NCBI GenBank assembly: GCA_014379395.1
Contig: JACMLV010000127.1
Coordinates: 1 to 7,310, forward strand
Direction of reading: 5' to 3'
From: Burkholderiaceae bacterium
GTDB lineage: Bacteria > Pseudomonadota > Gammaproteobacteria > Burkholderiales > Burkholderiaceae_D
DNA length: 7,310 nucleotides
The notes beneath the pieces are model-generated. The model had not been told where the DNA came from and did not search any database. It worked only from the letters and a program-made list of their open reading frames with translations. Each line of letters starts with the position of its first letter. The first letter of the stretch is position 1. Shown here in pieces: positions 1 to 4,736 of this stretch. Made by a program: the position numbers and the translations under genes.

Positions 1-150
1 CAGGGCCTGGGCGAAGCGTTCGATGAAACCGGACTTGCCGATCCCGGCCGCGCCATGGAACAGGATCGCGTGCGGCATGCGCGCGCGCAGTTGCTGCAAC
101 TGTTGCCAGGCGCTTTCTTGCCACGGATAAAGCGGAGGTAAAGTGGACAT
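1..150 (-). CDS. holB: DNA polymerase III delta prime subunit, N-terminal part (runs off the window)
   Basis: This is the first 50 codons of the clamp-loader delta prime subunit, which with gamma/tau and delta loads the beta sliding clamp on primed DNA. The ATG is at 150-148 and the frame is open to the window edge. The visible protein starts MSTLPPLYPWQESAWQQL, the usual 'YPW...W..L' opening of this family. Near residues 33-40 it has a Walker A-type loop, HGAAGIGKSG, preceded by PHAILF. The gene lies downstream of tmk in the same direction, the classic tmk-holB order, but is separated from it by 86 bp that include a REP-like palindrome. No good Shine-Dalgarno sequence precedes the ATG, and the sequence just upstream is AT-rich. 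The identification rests on N-terminal sequence and context together. The AAA+ fold alone would not separate it from dnaX, but the tmk neighbour does. Confidence 0.88.
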   Translation of the reverse strand, partial: MSTLPPLYPWQESAWQQLQQLRARMPHAILFHGAAGIGKSGFIERFAQAL

Positions 151-205
151 TTTCGAAAATACTTTTAAATCAATAGCTTAATTCAATCGATTCGTGGGAC
201 GCGAT

Positions 206-240
206 GTAGGGTGGGCACGTTACCCCCGTGCCCACGCTAC
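206..240. repeat. REP-like imperfect palindrome overlapping the tmk stop codon
   Basis: GTGGGCACG (211-219) and CGTGCCCAC (227-235) are perfect inverted copies around a 7-base loop. The outer GTAG (206-209) and CTAC (237-240) extend the stem past a single G-G mismatch. The tmk stop TAG (239-237, minus strand) lies inside the right arm. No T-run follows on either strand, so it is not a typical intrinsic terminator. A degenerate relative lies at 4184-4228. I read this as a REP-type intergenic palindrome that may form a hairpin in the tmk-holB transcript. Confidence 0.7.
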
Positions 241-881
241 GATGCGCCGCCGCGCGCCAGCAGTTCGCCGACGATGTCGCGCAGCCGGGCCTCGGTCTCG
301 GCGATGGTGCCGGTCGCGTCGATGACGCGGAATCGTTCGGGAAACTGGGCCGCGCGGCGCAGGTATTCGGCGCGCGTGGCTTGGAAGAAATCGGCCCGTT
401 CGCGCTCGAACTTGTCGAGCGCGCGGCTGGCGTCGAGCCGGGCGCGGGCGACGTCGAGCGGCACGTCGAACAGCAAGGTCAGGTCGGGCTGCAACTCTGG
501 ATGCACCCATTGCTCGAGCGCTTCCATCTTTTCCCGGTCGAGGCCGCGCCCGCCGCCCTGGTAGGCGAAGCTGGCGTCGGTGAAACGGTCGGAGATCACC
601 CATTCGCCGCGCGCCAGCGCCGGCGCGATGACCTGGGCGATGTGCTCGCGGCGGCTGGCGAACATCAGCAAGGCCTCGGTTTCCAGATGCATCTTTTCGT
701 GCAGCAGCAGTTCGCGCAGCTTTTCGCCGAGCGGCGTGCCGCCCGGTTCGCGCGTGGTGACGAGCGCGACGCCGCGCGCCTTCAGCAACTCGGAGACGAA
801 GCCGATCTGGGTCGATTTGCCGGCGCCGTCGATGCCTTCGAAGCTGATGAAGCGGGCGCGCTGGTGGCTGGTGGATGTCAT
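237..881 (-). CDS. tmk: Thymidylate kinase (dTMP kinase)
   Basis: This enzyme phosphorylates dTMP to dTDP with ATP in the cytoplasm, an essential step of dTTP synthesis. The 214-residue product matches the usual bacterial length of about 205-215. Visible motifs in order are the P-loop FEGIDGAGKST (residues 14-24), REPGGT (44-49), the DRF nucleotide/phosphate-contact motif (98-100), and YQGGGRG (107-113). A LID region containing DASRALDKFERE follows at about 150-161. The P-loop lacks the arginine of eukaryotic-type enzymes and the LID carries basic residues, which fits the E. coli-like type II group. The ATG at 881 follows the mltG stop by only 13 bp, so the two are probably co-transcribed. 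No strong ribosome-binding site is visible. The start could shift a few codons, because the family core begins near residue 9. Confidence 0.96.
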   Translation of the reverse strand: MTSTSHQRARFISFEGIDGAGKSTQIGFVSELLKARGVALVTTREPGGTPLGEKLRELLLHEKMHLETEALLMFASRREHIAQVIAPALARGEWVISDRFTDASFAYQGGGRGLDREKMEALEQWVHPELQPDLTLLFDVPLDVARARLDASRALDKFERERADFFQATRAEYLRRAAQFPERFRVIDATGTIAETEARLRDIVGELLARGGAS

Positions 882-894
882 GAAACTGGCAGGC

Positions 895-1884
895 CTATCG
901 TTGGTATTGGTTCACAGCCCGGTTGTGGTCGGGCAGGTTGGCGGAAAACTGGCTGGTGCCGTCGCCGCGCGAGACGAAGTACAGCGCGGCGGTGTCGGCC
1001 GGCCCGAGCGCGGCGGCGAGCGACTGCACGCCCGGCAGGGCGATCGGCGTGGGCGGCAAGCCGGCGCGCGTATAGGTGTTGTAAGGCGTGTCGGTTTCCA
1101 GGTCGCGCTTGTGGATCTTGCCCTCGTACTTGTCGCCCATGCCATAGATGACGGTCGGGTCGGTTTGCAGCAGCATGCCGCGCCTGAGGCGGTTGACGAA
1201 CACGCCGGCGATCATGCCGCGCTCGGATTTCTGCCCGGTTTCCTTCTCGATGATCGAGGCCATCGTCAGCGCCTCATAGGCGTTCTTGTACGGCAGCGCC
1301 GGGTCGCGCTTGGCCCAGGCCTCTTGCAGGCGGGTCATCAACAGCGCGTGCGATTGCTTAAATATCTGCAACTCGCTGGAGCCCTTGGCGAACAGATAGG
1401 TGTCCGGGAAGAACAAGCCTTCCGGCCGCTTGTAAACCTCGCTGATCTTGGCCATCAGGGCCTCGTCGCTGAGCGCGGCCGTGTCGTGCTTCAAACCCTT
1501 GTGGGCCGCCATCGCCTGGCGCATCTGGCGGAAGGTCCAGCCCTCGATGATGGTCAGCGTTTCCTGCGCGAACTCGCCGCGCACCAGCTGGTCGATCAGG
1601 CGCAGCGGCGTGGTGCCCGGTTTCAACTCGTAGGCGCCGGCCTTCAGGCGCGAACTTTTCATGGTGGCGCGGGCGAGCAGGTTGAACAGCAGCGGCTGCA
1701 CCGGCACGCCGGCCTCGGCGATCTGCTGGCCGGCGGCGTGGGCGCCGCTGCCCGGCGAGATCGTGAATTCGATCGCCGGTTCCCCGGTCGTGATCGGCTG
1801 CCGGGCCCAGTAGGCGAAGCCGCCGCCGCCAGCCAGGGCGAGGATGAGGGCGCTGACCAGTATTGTTTTTATGAAAGCCATCAT
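895..1884 (-). CDS. mltG: Endolytic transglycosylase MltG (YceG-like), peptidoglycan chain terminase
   Basis: MltG cleaves nascent glycan strands within the chain and is thought to set strand length at sites of wall synthesis. It is anchored in the inner membrane with its catalytic domain in the periplasm. The 329-residue product (E. coli 340) starts with a short basic stretch and one hydrophobic segment (about residues 4-26), a signal anchor. A LysM-like part follows (about 37-105). The YceG domain has EGLFFPDTY (155-163) and the ASIIEKETG stretch (209-217), whose first glutamate (E213) should match catalytic Glu218 of E. coli. VFVNRL, QTDPTVIYG and GLPPTPI follow, all usual for the family. 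I chose ATG 1884 because the membrane segment begins right there. The longer frame from TTG 1944 adds a repeat-encoded stretch that does not look like the family. It heads the mltG-tmk-holB cluster and is divergent from ygfZ. Confidence 0.94.
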   Translation of the reverse strand: MMAFIKTILVSALILALAGGGGFAYWARQPITTGEPAIEFTISPGSGAHAAGQQIAEAGVPVQPLLFNLLARATMKSSRLKAGAYELKPGTTPLRLIDQLVRGEFAQETLTIIEGWTFRQMRQAMAAHKGLKHDTAALSDEALMAKISEVYKRPEGLFFPDTYLFAKGSSELQIFKQSHALLMTRLQEAWAKRDPALPYKNAYEALTMASIIEKETGQKSERGMIAGVFVNRLRRGMLLQTDPTVIYGMGDKYEGKIHKRDLETDTPYNTYTRAGLPPTPIALPGVQSLAAALGPADTAALYFVSRGDGTSQFSANLPDHNRAVNQYQR

Positions 1885-1903
1885 GGGAAAACCAGACTTA
1901 TTG

Positions 1904-1927
1904 TTTTGCAAATCGTTTTGTAAATCA
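1904..1927. repeat. 12-bp imperfect tandem repeat upstream of mltG
   Basis: TTTTGCAAATCG (1904-1915) is followed directly by TTTTGTAAATCA (1916-1927), matching at 10 of 12 positions. It lies 20 bp upstream of the chosen mltG ATG, in the AT-rich part of the divergent region. It could be a regulator site or a replication-slippage product. The sequence does not decide between these. Confidence 0.5.
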
Positions 1928-1984
1928 TGCAATCGCGCTGCCAAGGCCGCCGGGCCGCACCCGGCGCGATCTCTGCGACATCAC

Positions 1985-1990
1985 TATAAT
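1985..1990 (+). promoter_or_regulatory. Possible sigma-70 -10 hexamer for ygfZ
   Basis: A perfect TATAAT lies 44 bp upstream of the ygfZ ATG, in the intergenic region shared with mltG. No good -35 hexamer is seen 15-19 bp upstream, where the sequence is GC-rich, and there is no extended -10 TG. If used, transcription would start near 1997 and leave a leader of about 38 bases. Confidence 0.4.
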
Positions 1991-1995
1991 GAGCC

Positions 1996-2014
1996 CGTAA
2001 TGATAATGCTTAAA
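1996..2014 (+). promoter_or_regulatory. Partial Fur-box-like sequence just upstream of ygfZ
   Basis: TAATGATAAT (1998-2007) matches ten consecutive positions of the E. coli Fur-box consensus GATAATGATAATCATTATC. Over the full 19 positions I count 13 matches. It lies right after the TATAAT hexamer, where a bound repressor would block transcription start. Iron control would make sense for an Fe-S maintenance gene, but AT-rich leaders give chance matches of this kind, so this is only a candidate. Confidence 0.25.
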
Positions 2015-2034
2015 TCATCAACCAATCGGAATTT

Positions 2035-3102
2035 ATGGATACTTGGAACCATTTCTTGGTAGAACAGGGCGGCCGCGGCCGCGACGGACGCATCGACGAC
2101 TTCGGCGCTGCGCTCGGCGTGGATCAGCTGCGCGCGGGCTTCGTCGCCCCGATCGGCGACCTCGGCCTGATCGCGATCACCGGCGAGGACGCCGCCAGCT
2201 TCCTGCACAATCAGCTCACCAACGACGTCGAACATTTGACCGTCGGCGAGGCGCGCCTGGCCGGCTACTGCTCGCCCAAAGGGCGCCTGATGGCTACTTT
2301 CCTGATGTGGCGCAGCGCCGAGGCGATTTACCTGGAACTGGCGCGCGACATCCAGGCACCGCTGCAAAAGCGCCTGCAGATGTTCGTCATGCGCGCCAAG
2401 GCCAAGCTGGCCGACGCCACGCTTGACGCCGCCAACGAGGTGATGCTCGGCATCGGCGGCGCCAAGGCCGACGCCGCGCTCAAAGCCTGGTTCGAGGCCC
2501 TGCCCGCAAAACCCTACGGCGTCGTCCAGCATCCGCTCGGCACCCTGATCCGCCTGGCCGACGCCCTCGGCGCGCCGCGCTACCAGTGGTTGATGTCGGC
2601 GGCCGACGCGCAAACCGTGTTTCCCGCGCTCGCCGCGACCTTGAACAAGGGCGGCAACGACGCCTGGCATCTGGCGGCCGTGCACGCCGGCGTGCCGCAG
2701 GTCACCGCCGCGACGCAAGAGCGGTTCGTGCCGCAGATGATCAATTTCGAGCTGCTCGGCGGCGTCAATTTCAAGAAAGGCTGCTATCCGGGCCAGGAGA
2801 TCGTCGCGCGCAGCCAGTATCTGGGCAAGCTCAAGCGGCGCATGACGCTGGCCACCCTCGCCTCCCTTGACGCGAAAGCCGGCGACGAAGTGTTCCTGGT
2901 GAGCGAACCGGAGCAGCCGTGCGGCATGCTCGTCAATGTCGCGCCGAACGGCGCCGGCGGCGTCGACGCGCTGGTCGAAATGAAACTGGCCGCCATCGAG
3001 CAAGGCCAGTTGGAAGCGGGCAGCGTGCGCCTCGCTTCGGCCGGCGGCGCGCCGCTGCGCCTGCTCGATATGCCCTACGCGCTGGACCCGCTCGAACTGT
3101 AG
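2035..3102 (+). CDS. ygfZ: YgfZ/GcvT-like folate-binding protein, Fe-S cluster maintenance
   Basis: YgfZ is a soluble tetrahydrofolate-binding protein of the GcvT fold. In E. coli it supports assembly or repair of Fe-S enzymes such as MiaB and protects against oxidative stress. The 355-residue product is a little longer than E. coli YgfZ (326). The decisive mark is KGCYPGQE at residues 248-255, with the conserved Cys250 in the family's K-G-C-[FY]-x-G-Q-E signature. Further family signs are LITGEDA-like IAITGEDAASFLHNQLTND near residues 47-65 and a YCSPKGRL segment near residues 78-85, both typical of YgfZ N-terminal domains. The ATG at 2035 has only a weak ribosome-binding site, but the conserved region begins soon after it. 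It is divergent from mltG and heads a likely ygfZ-DUF4936-TANGO2 operon. The partial Fur-like site ahead of it could link it to iron supply. Confidence 0.93.
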   Translation: MDTWNHFLVEQGGRGRDGRIDDFGAALGVDQLRAGFVAPIGDLGLIAITGEDAASFLHNQLTNDVEHLTVGEARLAGYCSPKGRLMATFLMWRSAEAIYLELARDIQAPLQKRLQMFVMRAKAKLADATLDAANEVMLGIGGAKADAALKAWFEALPAKPYGVVQHPLGTLIRLADALGAPRYQWLMSAADAQTVFPALAATLNKGGNDAWHLAAVHAGVPQVTAATQERFVPQMINFELLGGVNFKKGCYPGQEIVARSQYLGKLKRRMTLATLASLDAKAGDEVFLVSEPEQPCGMLVNVAPNGAGGVDALVEMKLAAIEQGQLEAGSVRLASAGGAPLRLLDMPYALDPLEL

Positions 3103-3114
3103 CGCGCGGCCAAG

Positions 3115-3399
3115 ATGGATTTGTACGTGTATTACAAGGTGCCCGATGAGCACGCGGCGGCCCTGCTGCCGCTGGTTCGGGCGATGCAGTCCGGCCTGCA
3201 GGCGCGCCACGGGGTCGCGGCCCAGCTCAAGCGCCGGCCGCTGGCGCGGGACGGCGTGCAGACCTGGATGGAAGTGTATCCGGCCGTGGCCGACGATTTC
3301 GAGGCCACCCTTGGCGAGGCGGCGCGGGAAGCTGGCTTGGCGGCGCTGGCCGGACCGCGCCACACCGAAGTTTTTATGGACTTGATGACATGTGCTTGA
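3115..3399 (+). CDS. DUF4936 family protein (uncharacterised)
   Basis: This 94-residue protein opens MDLYVYYKVPDEHAAALLPL and contains RDGVQTWMEVYP near its middle. I recognise both as hallmarks of DUF4936, a small family found mostly in betaproteobacteria. There is no signal peptide or membrane segment, so it is probably cytoplasmic. The opening strand, the helix rich in Ala and Leu, and the WMEVYP strand suggest a small alpha/beta fold, possibly a ferredoxin-like dimeric barrel. That fold is my inference. It starts 12 bp after the ygfZ stop and its last 10 bases overlap the start of the TANGO2-type gene, so translation of the three is probably coupled. No biochemical function is known to me. 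The steady link to ygfZ suggests a role near Fe-S or redox metabolism. Confidence 0.85.
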   Translation: MDLYVYYKVPDEHAAALLPLVRAMQSGLQARHGVAAQLKRRPLARDGVQTWMEVYPAVADDFEATLGEAAREAGLAALAGPRHTEVFMDLMTCA

Positions 3400-4151
3400 T
3401 CGTTTTTGCCTGGCAAGTCATTCCCGGCGCGCCGCTGATCGCCGCTGCCAATCGGGACGAGTTCTATCAGCGCCCCAGCGCGCCGGCCCGCGCCTGGCCC
3501 GAGCATCCGCAGGTCTACGCCGGGCGCGACCTGGAAGCGGGCGGCAGCTGGATGGGCATCACGCGCGACGCGGCGGCCGGCTCGCGCTTCGCCGCCATCA
3601 CCAACGTGCGCAGCCCACAGGATCGACGCACGGACGCGCCCTCGCGCGGCGCCTTGGTGGCCGATTACCTGTCGGGCAACATGACGCCGCAGGAATACGT
3701 GGCGCAAATCAGGCCCGGCTGCGCCGCCTACAACGGTTTTAATTTGGTGCTGGGCGACCGCGACACCCTGATCTGGTTTTCCAACCGCGGCCAGGACGAC
3801 CCGCGCAACGGCCAGCCGCTGGCGCCCGGCATCTACGGCCTGTCGAACGCGCTGCTCGACGCCCCTTGGCCGAAGGTGGTCGCCACCAAGGCCCAGTTCG
3901 CCAGCCTGCTGTGCCAGGGCGCGCCCGACGCCGCCTATTTCGAAATGCTCGCCGACACCACCCGCGCGCCGGACTTCCGCCTGCCCGACACCGGCGTGCC
4001 GCTCGACTTGGAGCGCGTCTTGTCGGCCGTCTGCATCGAGTCGCCCGCCTACGGCACGCGCACCTCGACCGTCGTCAGGCTATACGCCGACCGCCCGGCC
4101 GACCTGCACGAGGTGCAGATCGAGCCGCAAGCGGCCAACTGCACCGATTGA
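3390..4151 (+). CDS. TANGO2/NRDE family protein
   Basis: The 253-residue product belongs to the TANGO2 (NRDE) family. It begins Met-Cys, has the name-giving NRDE at residues 21-24, GGSWMG at 51-56, TNVR at 71-74, YGLSNALLD in the middle and YGTRTSTVV near the end. The second-position Cys and overall layout resemble Ntn-hydrolase-fold proteins, where Cys would become the N-terminal nucleophile after Met removal, but no hydrolase activity is established. Eukaryotic TANGO2/HRG-9 proteins have been linked to heme trafficking and lipid metabolism. What bacterial members do is unclear. No signal peptide is seen. The ATG overlaps the DUF4936 gene by 10 bases in another frame, which fixes the start and suggests translational coupling. 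Standing after ygfZ, it may act in heme or Fe-S handling, but this is only guilt by association. Confidence 0.92.
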   Translation: MCLIVFAWQVIPGAPLIAAANRDEFYQRPSAPARAWPEHPQVYAGRDLEAGGSWMGITRDAAAGSRFAAITNVRSPQDRRTDAPSRGALVADYLSGNMTPQEYVAQIRPGCAAYNGFNLVLGDRDTLIWFSNRGQDDPRNGQPLAPGIYGLSNALLDAPWPKVVATKAQFASLLCQGAPDAAYFEMLADTTRAPDFRLPDTGVPLDLERVLSAVCIESPAYGTRTSTVVRLYADRPADLHEVQIEPQAANCTD

Positions 4152-4183
4152 ACGCCGTCGCCCCTTGGTTCAGTCTGAAAATT

Positions 4184-4228
4184 GCAGGGTGGGCGGGGCC
4201 GCCGAGGCACGCCTTTGTGCCCACGCGG
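4184..4228. repeat. Degenerate REP-like palindrome abutting the Dabb stop codon
   Basis: AGGGTGGGC (4186-4194) and GTGCCCACGC (4217-4226) match the outer parts of the palindrome at 206-240, giving a GTGGGC/GCCCAC stem around a longer, altered middle. The middle can form its own small stem, GGCAC (4206-4210) with GTGCC (4217-4221). It fills most of the 77-bp gap between the convergent TANGO2-type and Dabb genes and ends one base before the Dabb stop. There is no T-run, so a terminator role is uncertain. Confidence 0.55.
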
Positions 4229-4531
4229 TCAGACTTCGTAATCCATGCACTGGCGCGCCTCGCGCACCGCGCCGATGAAGGGCTTGATCGCCACGTGGCT
4301 CGGATGCTCCTGATAGGCGTCGAGCGCCGCGCGGTCGGCGAATTCGGAATACAACACCACGTCGTAGGTCGCCTCCAGCCCCGGCTGGGCCAGCGCGGCT
4401 TCGAATTTCACGATCCCCGGCACCAGATCGGCGCAGGAATCGAGCAGCGCCTTCATCTTGAGCGCGTTGGCGGCGCGGTCGGCGCCCTCGGCTTGGTCCT
4501 TCAATTTCCAGAAAACGATGTGCTTGATCAT
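4229..4531 (-). CDS. Dabb (stress-responsive A/B barrel) domain protein
   Basis: The 100-residue product starts MIKHIVFWKLKDQAEG and carries YDVVLYSEFADRAALDAYQEHPSHV near residues 64-88. These are the usual opening and central motifs of Dabb-domain proteins, small dimeric ferredoxin-like barrels. Members include plant stress-responsive proteins and polyketide-cyclase-like enzymes; most bacterial ones have no assigned reaction. The whole protein is a single domain with no signal peptide. The ATG at 4531 is placed by the domain, which begins at residue 2. An upstream ATG at 4822 in the same frame would add about 97 residues of low-complexity sequence overlapping the divergent transporter gene, so I rejected it. 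It is convergent with the TANGO2-type gene and divergent from the MHS transporter, from which 205 bp separate it. The function of this member is unknown. Confidence 0.88.
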   Translation of the reverse strand: MIKHIVFWKLKDQAEGADRAANALKMKALLDSCADLVPGIVKFEAALAQPGLEATYDVVLYSEFADRAALDAYQEHPSHVAIKPFIGAVREARQCMDYEV

Positions 4532-4645
4532 GTGTCTTTTATATCGGCAAGGTTGAATCGACCGCCCGGCCAAGCCGGCGGCGCCGCAGCTTACCAGAAT
4601 TGCGGCCCTATTTCGCCTCCCCCGACCCGCCCCGCCACAGCGCGC

Positions 4646-4662
4646 AAGCTTGGCGTAAGCTT
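4646..4662. promoter_or_regulatory. Repeated AAGCTT pair, possible operator in the Dabb/transporter divergent region
   Basis: AAGCTTGGCGTAAGCTT has two identical 6-bp self-palindromic boxes spaced by 5 bases, centred about 80 bp upstream of the transporter ATG. The 11-bp centre-to-centre spacing puts both boxes on the same face of the helix, as for a dimeric regulator. No regulator gene is nearby and no clear promoter hexamers were found in this gap, so this is only suggestive. Confidence 0.25.
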
Positions 4663-4726
4663 CAGCCCCCACAGTCGATGCCGGCGCAGCAACGTTCTGC
4701 CGCCGGCCTGACAACAATAATTCGAT

Positions 4727-4732
4727 GGAGAG
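4727..4732 (+). promoter_or_regulatory. Shine-Dalgarno sequence that decides the transporter start
   Basis: GGAGAG lies 4 bases ahead of ATG 4737. It overlaps the alternative in-frame ATG at 4725, which has no such sequence of its own. This makes 4737 the better start. Confidence 0.6.
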
Positions 4733-4736
4733 ACAC

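Noticed and set aside
580..1923. 447-residue plus-strand open frame opposite mltG and tmk
   Set aside because: It spans two genes and their spacer with no recognisable domain. The minus-strand genes carry all family motifs.
1885..1944. Longer mltG from the TTG at 1944
   Set aside because: It adds a cytoplasmic stretch encoded by the tandem repeat ahead of the membrane anchor. The anchor begins directly at ATG 1884/1881.
1984..3363. 459-residue minus-strand open frame opposite ygfZ and DUF4936
   Set aside because: It is rich in His, Arg, Gln and Gly, as expected for a shadow of GC-rich coding. It resembles no family, while the opposite strand carries clear YgfZ motifs.
4169..4179. TTCAGTCTGAA palindrome after the TANGO2-type gene
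   Set aside because: The single-base centre cannot form a hairpin loop and there is no promoter near, so it is probably chance.
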